From Druceiella hillmani (lineage: Eukaryota; Arthropoda; Insecta; Lepidoptera; Hepialidae), in the NCBI GenBank assembly GCA_039881145.1, contig JAYKKI010000063.1:11172501-11236500 (forward strand): a stretch of DNA of 64,000 nt, read 5' to 3'. Made by a program: the position numbers and the translations under genes. Shown here one piece after another: positions 1 to 12,282 of the stretch (the stretch's first letter is position 1; every line of letters begins with the position of its first letter). Below the pieces are notes generated by a model. It was not told the origin of the DNA, ran no database searches, and saw only the letters and a list, made by a program, of their open reading frames with translations.

Positions 1-2792
1 AATACACCGGTATAAACGAGTGAAATTGTAAGCGTTAGTAAATAAGACACAATGTCAATCTGAATTAACTAAGAAAGAGCCGACAAGACGAGAAGCTGGC
101 CAAATGGCGAGACGTGTCTTGCCATCGGAACATTTTAATTCTCATGCAAACGCGCCATTAGATGCAATAAACTCAGATAATGTGACTGTTATTTTTTGGT
201 CGATTATTTTTGGTCGCACCATGATCAGGAAATTTTTTCAAATTTTCCTAAGAAAGTCTTATTTGAGGTGGTGCAGGGCGCATTTTAAAGTTTCTTATTC
301 TTTAATAAAACGTACGTCTGTTGGTACGTCCGTTTTTCCTCGTAAATCGTTCGACGTTGAAACTTGAATTTAAAGAGGGGGTAAAGGAAGTACCTATTCG
401 AACCTACACTATTTTTGGCAGGATTTCATGTTTTCCCCATCTACGAAACTGTTAAAGTATAAATCAGGAAATAAACCAGGTCACCAGTCCATTGGAATAC
501 TACAGAGATAATTCTAAATCTGGTAGTCTTTAGAGATAAATTATATTTTAAACCTGTGAAATATTCGCTCGGCAATTTATGAGAATGGTGAAAAATAATA
601 TTGAATGACGAAAAATAATATTTGCAAATAGTTAATTAGAAATACTATGTACCCTTATATGTTTATATAACGCTAAATGTTTACGAACTCTCGTACCCCG
701 AGCTATACTCGTACGTAAGATGTTATTAAACTAAGGCACAAAAAATGTCATACCCATATTAATATTACCGATAAAAATACTAAAGTTCACAAACACATAT
801 TATTCACCATGTGTCACTGTATTAATTTTATAAACGCGATTATAATATTTGAATTTGATCAAATCATTGTGTTGGCGTCTTATTTATCTATCGTTAATAA
901 TACGTACGTTGTTATATACATTGTCATACGTACGTATATAACATATAGGGATAAACAAAATCATAATGAGAATTAATTTATGTAAAAAAAAATGAAATCA
1001 TACTAAATAGCAGAGCGTTCGATATTCCGCCTAACGAGGATTCCGCCCGTCTAACGAAGTTGCAATCTTGGCAACGTCGCCATTACCATAAATGTGCTTA
1101 TGCGGACACTAAAAAGGTAAAAAAGAAATAATTTTCCCTCGGCAGTTAAAAGAGGAACTCCGAGAACTTTTTATCGAATAATCTCGTTTTGTTTATTCTC
1201 TTTCATTTCATTTTCCTTTCCAGACCTTTTTGCGAGTTAATATTGCTTTTTTAGATAAAAAGTTGGAGAAGAAAAAAGTATTCGATTTAAAAATACAAAA
1301 TTGTTTGTACAAAAGAACATTTTTGCTTGTTTTAAGAAGTTTTTAAAACCTTGTCAATTATTTATAGAGTTTTACAGTTTGTTCACTGTTTCACATATCT
1401 GGAGTACGCTACCGGATATTATGTAGTTTTTAGTGAAAATTAGTATAAATGACTAAGAGACTTTCACTTAAGGGAACTTTTTGTGACGTTTCAATAATGT
1501 CTTTCCCCTGTCGTCTTATGGTCCACAAGCAGTAATATTTTTATATATTTTAATATATAATCGATGATTATTTTAACAATATTCATTATACGATTAGACT
1601 AGTAATGACATGGATATTTTTGTAGGTTACGAATCTGTTATGCTTAATTGATTTTCTACCTAACTGCGACAGGCCAAGCACTGTATATTTTGTTTATCAA
1701 ATTGTGTATATATGTATGTGGATCAGTCCAGCGTTCACTCTGTATAGCCGGGAAATAGTTTATATATTGTTAATAGATAGATAGCCGGATTTAGACAAAT
1801 GAGATATTTTTAGAACTGTTTTAACCTTCCTAGTCCTTATGTAAAAGAACGTTACGATTTATGAAATATGGTGACTGAGAGCTGCCATTTTGTATAACGT
1901 GCAGTAATAACAATTCGAAAAAGCGTTCAAGATAGAAATCACGTTAACATATAGATATTACATTATATTTTATAAAATCTTGGCGAACATATTTAAGAAA
2001 ATATAATTTATTTATATGAATAAACTCGGTATTTCAAAAAAGTGTCTAAAAACTCGTCAAGAAAAAATGCTTCGAATTTGACTTTGGGATATCCGGTAAT
2101 TTTCGAATTAAAAATATCGTTTTCAACCTTCAATTATTAGTTATCATTAATATTCTATTATTAGTAGCATTTATAATAAATTATTAGCCAGCATTATTAT
2201 CCTGAAAAAATAGAAAAAAAAATTTTTATTTCATCAATATTTTCATACACAAATGAAATGATTTTGGAAGTAATTTCAGTCGTGTATTTGTCTCTTAAAA
2301 TAAACAAAAATATGAAAAAAATAATTTATCTAAATCCATTATGAAGGGTATCATAGAAATACTTTAAAAAAAATCGAAAATACCTAAACATGCAGCAAAA
2401 ATTATAGACTTGGCAAGTGACAAAATTCGTTTCGAATTCCGTTTCGAAAGTTCTATCTTATCTAATCGGGGTTTTTATTTTAAATGGCACAATTAGTACG
2501 TAGTAAATGTTAAATTCTACGTTTATTTCATACACAACAATGATACGTCTATTGCGGCTACGTTGGTGTTATAACAAAGTCGTCTCCATTTTTCATTGAT
2601 TTTTCTCTATATTTTTACTTCCACAGAGATCAGCTAATCCCCAAATCAAAAATATTTCAAATGTAATTATATATTTAAAATTACCTGATTATAAACCACA
2701 GTTTGAATTAAATGCCAAATTTAATATTTACGTTTATTTTTTAAGTATAGCTATTTAGCTGCACCTGCCGTCACGAAAACCGATCGTAATTA
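1..2792. other. AT-rich intergenic DNA, no gene seen
   Basis: No coding exon, RNA gene or clear element is visible. The only compositional outlier is about 1010-1100, which is richer in G+C and holds a short imperfect direct repeat (ATTCCGCC..TAACGA, twice). It has no convincing reading frame. Short open frames such as 104-367 have no recognisable domain and an amino-acid make-up expected of AT-rich noncoding DNA. Confidence 0.6.
630..720 (+). repeat. Degenerate dispersed insect repeat fragment
   Basis: The segment runs 'TTAGAAATACTATGTACCCTT' ... 'CTCGTACCCCGAGCTATACTCG'-like in order. The same order recurs near 20400-20470, where 'TTGGAAATACTATGTACGCTT' is followed by a 'GTACGGAAACC' motif. 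Related ends occur near 6880, 39893 and 59180. I read these as decayed copies of one dispersed element, similar to ends I remember from lepidopteran genomes. That attribution is from memory. Confidence 0.4.
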
Positions 2793-2832
2793 TAATTTGT
2801 GACGTCAGAAGACACGTAAGAATAGGTCCATG

Positions 2833-2866
2833 TATAAGGGAGAGAGGGCGCAGAGTAGAGTCAGTT
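2833..2866 (+). promoter_or_regulatory. LTR core promoter (TATA plus initiator)
   Basis: TATAAG begins at 2833 and TCAGTT at 2861. The A of the initiator (2863) lies 30 bp from the first T of the TATA box, which is the canonical arthropod spacing. The promoter belongs to the solo LTR and could drive transcription to the right. Confidence 0.65.
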
Positions 2867-3064
2867 GAGAGTGGACAGGAGGATGAGATCGCAAGAAAGA
2901 GTAGAAGGTTCAACTATAAATTCGGGCGTAGCGTATGTGACGACAGTTTGTTATCACGTATTCTTCACTACATTTATATTACGCATAAATTATATTTTAA
3001 ATATAGACAAAATTGGAAAAAGATCGTTTAGTGGAAATTGCCTACTTGTGTATTGAAAGTGTTC

Positions 3065-3070
3065 AATAAA
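3065..3070 (+). terminator. Poly(A) signal of the solo LTR
   Basis: A canonical AATAAA lies 45 bp before the right end of the LTR, in the position expected near the R/U5 boundary. Confidence 0.6.
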
Positions 3071-3325
3071 GTTATATTTCAATCGTGCTAGTTGTATCAC
3101 ACGTATTTTTTACATAATTTACGTGTGATCTGAGACCAAGTTTAATTCCTAGATTTCTTTTAAATACATTAGATATGTGCTAAATTGTTTGCCAATGGCT
3201 GTGTGTTCGCAGTGATGTTAAAAATGAGTCTTTTACGAGATCTTTAGAAATCAGCAATTGTCATGCTTTAGATTTTGTTTTGCATGCGGGTAATTTTGGT
3301 ATATATCTTTCAATATCCATGACCG

Positions 3326-3850
3326 CACTTTTTATTTTTTACTTTGAAGAGTCGTAAGTGGACAAAAAAATATAATTGTCATAGAAAAAATCAAAGTTGG
3401 GATTCTGATTGGGATTAATTCTAAAGCAATAATAGACCACAAAGACCACAGTACCTTGTTATCTGAAAATTTCAGAAACTTTTCATGAAATATAAAAAGT
3501 AAATATAAAGTTTCTCAAAAATAACTCTAAGGGTTATTTTTAACTTTTTATTTTTTACTTTGAAGAGTCGTAAGTGGACAAAAGAGTATAATTTACATAG
3601 AAAAAATCAACTTAACTCTAAAGGTTATTTTTAACTTTTTATGTTTTACTTTGAAGAGTAGTAAGTGGACAAAAAAGTATAATTGTCATAGAAAAAATCA
3701 AAGTTGGGATTCTGATTGGGATTAATTCTAAAGCAATAATAGATCACAAAGACCACAGTACCTTGTTACCTGAAAATTTCAAAAACTTCTCATGAAATAT
3801 AAAAAGTAAATATAAATTTTCTCAAAAATAACTTTAAAGGTTTTATTCAA
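3326..3850. repeat. Tandem repeat, ~215-bp unit, 2.5 copies
   Basis: A unit starting CTTTTTATTTTTTACTTTGA occurs near 3326, 3543 and 3637. The first and third copies are long and nearly identical through 'GGGATTCTGATTGGGATTAA' and the following ~130 bases. The middle copy lacks about 120 internal bases. No coding capacity is seen. Confidence 0.8.
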
Positions 3851-5984
3851 ACTTTCTATATTGTTAGTACTTATAAAACCAAACATTATGATTTCACTTC
3901 TTTTCTCTATAAAACTATAATCAATTTACATTCATAAAATAACGCAGAGCTAGTTCGAGACACGCCCCACTGCTTTATGAGTCCATTAATACAAATAAAT
4001 TATACTACGTAGGCCCACATTAATCCATTTTGATACCATATTTAATTGACGAAAATAATATACAGTTATCTCATTTACTTTGTCAGATATTGTCCATAGA
4101 ATACAAGTAAATTCAATAAAAATTAAAATGCTTAAAATTAAGTCCCTTAAGAATCCCTTTAGATCAGATCAAGACTAAAAAAATAATCCCTTACTAAAGG
4201 AGGGAAATCCCAATGGAGATCAAGTAACGCTGCTGATGGAGGCTCTGCTTATGGAGAGTCTTCGCTTTTCTTGTCGCTGAAAAAAGCTTGGGCAAAACAG
4301 TTTTCTCTAGGCAGAAAGTTCCATGAACATGAACTCCGCGCAAAAAGAGATTTTCACCATATTTTTCTGTAGAGAAGAAAATAAATATGATAACGTCATT
4401 CGAACTCACCCCAATCCCAGGAAAAAAATTTTCCAATTTTGAATTAATTGCGATTCTGAAGGAATCTTGTATGTGTATTTTAAAATGTTTAATACTGTGG
4501 TGAAAACCAACTATTACGTTTTGTTACTGCATGAGTTGAGGGATGCTATCAAAAGAAAACTTCGAATAAAGCGGCCTTGAGAAATGTGGTTGCTGCACGA
4601 AAATGCTCACCTCTATTATTGCCCAAGCTGCTATCCACGAATGGTCTCGACCCACCAATACATGGAGTGACTGTTAGTTGTTTTCTAAATTTAAATCCGA
4701 TTAGACACCGATGTTGAATGTCGGCTCTTTTAGTGCATTTTAAAGACAAACTTTCTACCGTTTTTGAAAGAAGTAGGTATGTTAATATAGTGAAAAATGT
4801 GTTAAAATAGAAGGAAACCATATTAGAAATCATGACATTTATTTACACGCCTTTATTAGCTTCACTTGCATACAATTATTTATGTAAATAACATTCACTT
4901 CTAATTGTCATGTCGATTTCGAAATTTAAAAACTTATGCAGTCCTGATGATAGTACAGTATTATAGAACTATCGAGCTGGTGGAAAAAGGAGAAATTACC
5001 ACAATTGCAACTTCTCAATGGTTAATAGTAAACTCATAGAGTTTGGGCACGCTTGATTTGTCTCAGTGTTTCTTTTAGTTAGACGTGTGGATCTTAAGAT
5101 GAAGGAGGAGCAGGAGACAAGGAATCTTCTCAATGACTAAAAGTAAACCGATAGAGTTTTGACTTCTATGATTTGTCTCCATGAACCCTTTTGTTACAAA
5201 AGGGTATTTTTAAATTTTTTAAATTATAATAAATAATTTTTTATATTTTATACAAATTAAATTTATACACTTACTTTTTATATTTTATAACCTTACCCTA
5301 ATTTTTTACATATTTACACTACCTACGTCTAGATTAAGATAGAAGCTTTTGGAGCTTTTGTAGTACTAGTAACCCAAAAAATAAATTTGATTGCGAGGTC
5401 TAAAAACAGAAATTAATAAAGAGTTATGTTTAACGAGAAAAGAATTATAGCAACTGCATTTTATATTTCTCCTCTTTCATAACACACTTGTGAATGAACT
5501 TATTCGCTCAAAATTTCGTTTTGTATTTTTCGTACAGAATGAATCGTTCTGTTCTACAAATGTATCATATAGAGATAAGTTTCTTTAACCACATAAAATA
5601 TTGAAAGTTAAAAGTTATCCCGGCAACACTGACCTCTACCTTAAGGTCGATTATCGGTAATCAGTAATTTATAATTCTTGCCCTTTATAATTGTGTACCG
5701 ATATTAACTTTCATATGTACAAAAGTTTCCTTTAAGTAAATATGTGCCTAACCCGCGAAGTACATAAACTCGTATATAATTTTAACATTATATATGTATA
5801 TTTAAAATTTTGGGAAGGGTAATGTTTGACTTAGGTATTTCCTGTTGTGTTTTAAATAAATTTTCAATAGAGGGTCAAATTTATTGAACAAGTTCACCAA
5901 ATTCTACTTGATTGAATACATCAAATTGGAAAGTTGACGTGGTAATTATGTCATAAAAATGTAGGTACTTAATAGTGAGTGCGA
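3851..5984. other. Intergenic, weak duplications only
   Basis: No gene is recognised. Two diverged copies of a ~75-bp segment ('CTTCTCAATG..TAAA..GTAAAC..ATAGAGTTT') lie near 5010-5085 and 5125-5200. Reading frames on the minus strand at 4194-4436 and 4549-4833 are moderately long and slightly richer in G+C. I could not match them to a domain, and they may be decayed transposon sequence. Confidence 0.5.
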
Positions 5985-6915
5985 TAAGGGTTCCGTGTTT
6001 CAAGTGAAATTATTTTATTTATCATTAGTCATTATTAATATTGACTTCCGAAGGCAGTAATACCTATCATATACAATAATACCTACTACTAATGAAAATA
6101 CAATAATACCTATCATATACAATAATACCTACTACTAATGAAAATACAATAATATCTATGATATACAATAATACCTACTACTAATGATAATACAATAATA
6201 CCTGCTAATAATGATAATACAATAATACCTATTATAGTTAAAGAGAGTGACGTATACGTTGTCGTAAATATCTCAAAAATTAAGGCACTTAGAATCCTGG
6301 GTAGATGTTTCATTATCTTTGCGTAGGTTTCTGAAACTCCGTTTTTAAGGATAAAAAAAGTCCCCATAAGGTTACTCATGTGTCCGTCCATACGTCTATC
6401 ACAGCCGTTGTTCTCAGAAATCGCTTGATGTAAAAACTTAAAATTTGTCATTTTAATAAAGCACATTAACTTGCGCATATGAGCTTACAAATATTTGTAA
6501 AGAAAATTTATGGTATATTAAGTACTCAATTTTTTTTATAATTCCATATACGGTGTATAGTTTCAAAGGACCAGTTATAAGATTGAAGTCTGAAAACATT
6601 TTTTTCGTAATTTCAGGTTTTAAATTTTCAGAGATATGCTGAAAAGTATGTGCCCTCTTCATATTTCCAAAGTTACCGAATTTGAAATTACGAAAAGCTG
6701 GATTTCAGAAACCTACGCAAAACCTACGCAAATGCCTTAGTTTTTGAGATTTTTACGACAACGTAAACGTCACTCTCTTTAATTATGATACGTATTATTG
6801 AATATTGACTACCTTCGGAAGTCAGTATTAGAAATGGCTTATGATAAACAAAGTAATTTCACTTGAAAAAAGTTATGGAATCCCCGCGAGCCAGACTCGC
6901 ACTTGACTGATTTTA
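5985..6915. mobile_element. Large fold-back (long inverted repeat) element
   Basis: Two nested pairs of inverted repeats bracket this block. The outer pair is about 5991-6054 against 6812-6883 (shared 'TTTCAAGTGAAATTA' and 'GACTTCCGAAGG' in opposite orientation). The inner pair is about 6233-6345 against 6691-6790 (shared 'AAAGAGAGTGACGTA', 'GTTGTCGTAAA', 'TTTCTGAAA' and 'CCTACGCAAA' motifs). The left arm alone holds a 46-bp tandem array. The loop contains a decayed 'GTCCGTCC..TCAGAAATCGCTTGA' dispersed repeat, and the right edge ends in 'GCGAGCCAGACTCGCACTTG', which resembles a lepidopteran repeat terminus. No transposase is present. It could be one fold-back element or two copies of a repeat inserted head to head. 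Confidence 0.65.
6056..6235. repeat. 46-bp minisatellite, ~4 copies
   Basis: The unit combines 'CAATAATACCTATCATATA' with 'CAATAATACCTACTACTAATG' and repeats with small changes. It occupies one arm of the surrounding fold-back element and is absent from the other arm, so it expanded after the inverted structure formed. A minus-strand open frame across it is a by-product of the repeat. Confidence 0.85.
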
Positions 6916-7264
6916 GTTTAATTTTTTCGAGTTCTTAGTCATACAAGGAATCCTGATAAATTCGTGCGTTTGCCCTTCCGCCTGTTTATGAGTCTGTCTG
7001 CCAAAACCTCACAGTTCATATGGTTTCAGAAGTATGTATGTATGTAAGTATACGCACCATATTAACATAATCATTTTAATACATAAGTACCAAAAGATTA
7101 GAATAAGAATTAATCAAATGTAAATAATGGATGAGAAGAATTTAATTTATAAGTTCTGTTTGCGAAAACTTTAGGTTTCAGTATTATTTCAAGCCTACGT
7201 CCGCTACTCTTCTGAACATTCAATCATAAAATAGAAAGAACTGAAAAATTTTGGACTCTAGCAT

Positions 7265-7790
7265 TTGAGAATTTTCAATAAAAATTGAGTTAACTTACAT
7301 GAAAAATTATAGTTTGCTTGCATCAAAAATTACTGATAAATTGCATCAAAAATTACAGTTAACTTATATCAAAATTACAGTTAACTTACATTAAACATTA
7401 TGGCTAACTTGCATAAAAATACTGATAAATTGCATCAAAAATTACAGTTAACTTACATTAAAAATTATGGCCGACTTGCATCAAAAATTACTGATAAATT
7501 GCATAAACAATTACATTTAACTTGCATAAAAAATTCTAGTTAACTTACATGAAAAATTACAGTTAACTTACATTAAAAATTACAGTTAATTTACATTATA
7601 AATTATAGTTAACTTGCATAAAAAATACTGATGAATTGCATCAAAAATTACAGTTAACTTACATCAAAAATTACAATTAGCTTACATCAAAACTTAGAGT
7701 TAACTTACATTAAAAATTATAGTTATCTTGCATAAAAATGATAGTTAACATACATTAAAAATTATGGTTAATTTACATAAAAAAATTCAA
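7265..7790. repeat. 23-bp minisatellite, about 20 copies
   Basis: The monomer is close to 'AGTTAACTTACATCAAAAA' plus 'TTAC', 23 bp. Many neighbouring units differ by a few substitutions or single-base length changes. Two subtypes alternate irregularly: 'GTTAACTTACAT' and 'GATAAATTGCAT'. The 23-bp period is not a multiple of three and no long frame runs through it, so it is noncoding. Confidence 0.85.
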
Positions 7791-10305
7791 AAGATGTAGG
7801 TAACTAGGGAACTTTACGCTAACTTTACTTTTTTATTTTATGTGGTTAACGCAGTTTATCAATGATTGAGCCTTCCGTAATATGGCATACGTATCTTTTT
7901 TTAATTCGAAGGAAAAATTAAGACAAAAGTTACTATGCTCAAAAAGAAATTGGTTTTTCAAGAGAGAAAAAATTATTTCACTAATTTATTTTTAATAAAT
8001 AGAATGTTACTTTCGGTATTTTTTTAGTCACATATTAACAACTAAAATACGTATTGTAAGTTGGTACAATGGAAAAAATATGACTATTTATTAGTCATTC
8101 CTTATAAACTTACAATTAAAAATAATATTAATATATTGTTGTTTAAATATAGAATATATGCAAAATTAACCATAAATGTTAGGTGCTTAAACAGCTTTAC
8201 TCTAGGTCATTACTTTTTAACTGTAAATGTATATCTACAAATTATCAATTAGTTCCTCTTAACACTATAATGACCTCCACACATCTTTATCCTCATATGC
8301 TGTAGTAAGCCTTTGAAATAAGTATGTGTTTAATATGCGTTTTAAATTTAACTATGGGAATGTTTATTATATTCTGAAGTATTTTGATAAAAAAAGGGGA
8401 CACCATTACTCAGGAATGACTAATTAGTTATTGGTAATCTAAATTTAGGTATATGAATTTCATTTTTATTTTTTTGTATTAAGACTATGGACATCAGACC
8501 CTTTACCAAGGAATTTAAATTATTTTTAACATATAAAGGGTTTTTATAGATATATAACGACGCAACGTCAGAATATTTGCCTCTTTGAAGAAATCTTGTA
8601 ATGATTCTCGAGATTTCATGTTCATAACTAATATATAATAGAAACTCGGTTTCGTATTGGAGTGGTGGGAATATTGAAATATCGCTGTCATATTAATTTT
8701 ATTTAGCGAACATTTTTGTTTGTTTTTATTTTATAGGGTTTGACACAAAAGTGGCTAATCTGAGTGAAACGAAACTTCACCGTTATTTAGTTAATATTAT
8801 CTAAACGATATAGAACATATAACGTGTAGGTATAAACATTAGCGATTTAACTAAACGGAGTCGAAATTTTCCGAGTGTAGTTTCGACTTAAACATTTAAA
8901 TAATTACAGCTGCATTAAAATAGTATGTGAAGATATTATAGTTAATATAAATACCCGCAAAAAAAACTATTATACAAATTGCTAATAATTATAAATGATT
9001 ACTATGACCCGTTTTTTATAATAAAATCAAACCATAGAAGTAGTTTTGAGTTAAACAATCAAAACCGCTCTGGTTATATTAAAATAATATTTGGAAGAAT
9101 TATACGCAATAATAAAATATACGAAAGGTTTTAGGATATACGCGGCTAATTTTAATATCTTGTTTGTTATAATCTTTTTATGTCACAGGATTAAGCTTTG
9201 CGGTTAGTTAATCAACTAACGCATTATATATACATATAATTAAATACGTCACTTAAGAATATAGTTAATTAGAAAAACGTAAATAATTATCATAGAAAAA
9301 AGTGATTAAAACAAAATGCTATAATGGCGTTTTGCAATAAGAATGTAATATTGGTTACACTCATCCGTTTTCTCGCCTTTCGAACATTCAAAACGTAGTT
9401 TGATAGAAATAATAAGTTATGGGATATTAAATATAAGGTGGATATAAATATAATAATAACTATATATATCTATTTATTTAGTAAATACATGATGTGAACC
9501 CAAATTATTCTACGATCGTCATGGGAAATTTATGTAGATGCGTATATAAGTTTAGTTATATAATAAATTTGATATCTTTATAGCAATTTTTTTATGTAAG
9601 ACATGTACATATATCAAAATGTATTTTTTTACAGAAATTCTAGCTTTGCAATGTATTATATTTTGATATCCTCTCCAGTTTGGTATTGTTGTAATATCGG
9701 AAACATTTTATTGTTTGGTTAATGCATAAAGAGCTGAGCTGACTACCCTCTTTCCCTCACCTTTCTCCACGTCAACTTATTGCTCAATGCCGGCCCCTAT
9801 TTATCTACGTATCTAATAATAGCTCACAATATATACTCACGAATACTCAGACATATGATCGCAGACCTTTAAAGGTCAAGGCTTTTATATAAGTTAGTCC
9901 ATTAGTTGTTGAGATTAGAATTTACTTGCCTATACATAAAATAACAGACTTACTCCTTGATATAATGGTGAAAAGAAAGACAAATATTTTATTTATAGAG
10001 TTATATATTCACTGTTTGTTTTAAGCTTCTTAGTCGTAGGATACACTAAACTCAAAATTGTGTTATTACCACTGTAATTTTAAAATACGACCTAAGCGTG
10101 GGGACTCACGCGCGAGACGTGAAACTTCTACATTGTGGTTGATATATTCATAGCTAATTTAATCACACATATATTTGTAATAACCGTGATAATGGTAATT
10201 ATTAATATAATCTGATGTAAACTTTACTCAAATAATCTTGTTATTTAAAAAAAAAGTTTTTAATATTAGTTCGAGAATTTTTCCTTATAAATTATAAAAA
10301 TAATG
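7791..10305. other. AT-rich intergenic DNA, no gene seen
   Basis: No exon, element or array is recognisable. A short pyrimidine-rich patch at about 9745-9775 is the only compositional break. The open frame 8061-8252 is AT-driven and has no domain. Confidence 0.55.
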
Positions 10306-10398
10306 ATTAGCGCCATCTGCTCTTCAGACTTCAACATTAATTTCTCTGAATATAGAACTACATAAATATTTTTATAAATTGTCCGGCAGATGGCGTTA
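10306..10398. mobile_element. Short MITE-like element with GCGCCATCTGC ends
   Basis: TTAGCGCCATCTGC (10307-10320) and GCAGATGGCGTTA (10386-10398) are inverted repeats with one mismatch, enclosing about 65 bp without coding capacity. That layout is typical of a small non-autonomous DNA transposon. A clear target duplication was not identified. Confidence 0.55.
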
Positions 10399-10639
10399 GA
10401 TTAGTGTCATAATATAACAGTGAAATATTTTGATTTTATTTTTACTATCAATGTAAAAAAAATTAAACAATTGTATAATTTTGTATAAAACAAAATAAAA
10501 TAAAATAAAAAAAGACGTGAGAAATTAGACACTTTAATGAAATGGTGTGAAAATATTTGGAAAATTTAAATTCGAGAGTACCCTTTTTAATATACAATCC
10601 CTACTATCAAGAAAGTATATTATAAAAATATATTATAAA

Positions 10640-10800
10640 GAGATAAACTTTGCATGAATGTTTGTTTATTTGTAATCGATAGTTTATGGAACTACCGAAA
10701 CGATTCTAAAAATTCTTTCACAACTTGAAAGTTATATTATCCTTAACTAACATAGACATATTTATTTTACTTTGATAAAACTAAGTTTTCAATTCGAAAT
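10640..10800 (+). repeat. Dispersed repeat segment (TTTGTAATCGATAG type)
   Basis: The order 'GCATGAATGTTTGTTT', 'GTAATCGATAG', 'GGAACTACCGAAACGATTCT', 'AAAAATTCTTTCAC' and 'AACATAGACATA' matches a dispersed sequence I remember from many lepidopteran genomes. Family attribution is from memory. No termini were resolved. Confidence 0.45.
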
Positions 10801-10920
10801 ATTGCCATTAGTAAAGCAAGTTTGATGAAAAATTGCTACTTAACTAATTTATTGGCGTGCGCTAGCCAAATGGTTGTATATTCGGGAAAAAATGTACCTG
10901 GAAAATATTAGTCATTATTC

Positions 10921-11039
10921 ACAATTAAATGAAACTACGTGATGTAGTATTATTTCTACTTTCTTTAATTTCTTTTATAGTGGTAAAGAAATTAAAGAAA
11001 GTAGAAATAATACTACATCACGTAGTTCCATTTAATTGT
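10921..11039. mobile_element. Palindromic MITE, copy 1 (internally deleted)
   Basis: Arms 10921-10975 and 10985-11039 are inverted repeats of 55 bp with one mismatch around a nine-base loop. The arm sequence (AATTAAATGAAACTACGTG ... TAGTATTATTTCTAC ... TTTCTTTAATTTC) is shared with copies at 41787-42006 and 44515-44716. This copy lacks the inner 'CACGACCTAGGTTTCGTTG..' part of the arms. Similarity to copies 2 and 3 continues outside the right arm through 'TCTACAAAATTAACGCCAAA', so the full element is larger than the palindrome. Confidence 0.85.
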
Positions 11040-12282
11040 TAATAATGATTTTCTACAAAATTAACGCCAAATATATACAATATTAGTCATTAGTAAATTT
11101 AAAAAAAGTCAGGGTACCCTATATATCTAAATTTAATCTAAATTTAAGCCACAATAAATTAAATAGTTAAATATAAATTGAACATTATAAGGCGACTTTT
11201 ATTTGTACTTCTTATGTATAATATGTATAATTCCATTGACATTTAGAAAAAAAATATTTCGTCATCTAAGAAATTCCCCCTTTACAGTATACTATTTGTT
11301 CTCATAGTTTAGGAGATATAATGAAAATGACATTCTTCTGAAACTGGAGATATAATGAAAATGACATATAATGAAAATTACATTTTTCTTTTGAACTATT
11401 TCGCTTCACAAAACTCTGGTTATTGTGAACCGAAATAGTTTAACGAGCGTCAGCTCTCAGGGTAGATATGATATGAGCGAGAAGAAAAGATTCTAAAAAA
11501 AGCTTTTATTTTTTATAATTCCATCATCAGTATCTATTTACACAGTAAGCAAAAAACATATCAAGGCAAGTGAGACGGGTTCAAACTCGATGGGACTATT
11601 ATTCAACGTTAAGGAGATCCTCGCCCAATTTCCATCGCTATCATCAGTTTCTGATTTCATGATCATTATCATCGAATGTTTTAATCGGAAACAAATATGT
11701 GTATTAGGCTCGCAGTCTCCAGCCCTTAGGGAAGTGGATGAAATAGAAATGACAAGACAAAATATTTCAATTAAAGTTTTATAAGCGGGCAATTTGTAAG
11801 TCGAAATTGTGAGATTTGTGTCCCGTACCACTGTGTAAAACATACTTGCTAAGCATTTGTGAAGTGTACGGCAGTTATATAAACTAAATCGTGTTAAAGT
11901 TTAAAGTAATGAAAATATGACAAAAGTTATCAAAACATTCTGATGCGTATGAATAAGACGAAACAATATCGTTCCTTATTTTGTCATTATCACTAAAACT
12001 TTGGTTATATTTGGAATATAAATAATAATTTGTTTATGGCAAAAAAAACTGTAGGTGATTTGTACAATGTGCGGACTAACCTATTTGTACAAAGTGCGAA
12101 CTAAAAATTCCTAGGCAACGCTCAGATGTCACCCGTCATTGCTTAGATGTCACCTTCATTGGTTTATAAAGCCATTATAGTTACTCTATTGTTTGTTGGT
12201 GTAATTTACAAATAACAAGGGAAAATAAGGACTCTAGTTGCTGTGACGACCTTTTCACAGAATTCCTCGTGGTTTGTGTAAA

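Larger units (their letters stand above)
2798..3114 (+). mobile_element. Solo LTR with 5-bp target site duplication
   Basis: This 317-bp segment starts TGTGACG and ends TTTACA, the TG...CA termini of a long terminal repeat. It is flanked on both sides by TAATT (2793-2797 and 3115-3119), a perfect 5-bp target duplication. Inside are a TATA box (2833), an arthropod initiator TCAGTT (2861, 30 bp from the TATA start) and an AATAAA signal (3065), so a promoter and a poly(A) signal lie within about 240 bp, as expected of U3-R-U5. No internal retroelement sequence and no second LTR adjoin it, so it is most simply a solo LTR left by LTR-LTR recombination. The superfamily (BEL/Pao, Gypsy or Copia) cannot be told from the LTR alone. 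An open frame at 2865-3056 lies wholly inside and is unlikely to be a protein gene. Confidence 0.85.

Noticed and set aside
2865..3056. A 63-residue plus-strand protein
   Set aside because: It lies entirely within the solo LTR, starts just after its initiator and has no recognisable domain.
4549..4833. Minus-strand frame with an RADIQHRCLIGFKF segment recalling a mariner transposase N-terminus
   Set aside because: The resemblance is limited to a few residues, with no catalytic D..D motif or terminal inverted repeats nearby.
11538..11843. Overlapping 101- and 64-residue frames on opposite strands
   Set aside because: Neither shows a domain, splice context or codon pattern that would favour one strand.
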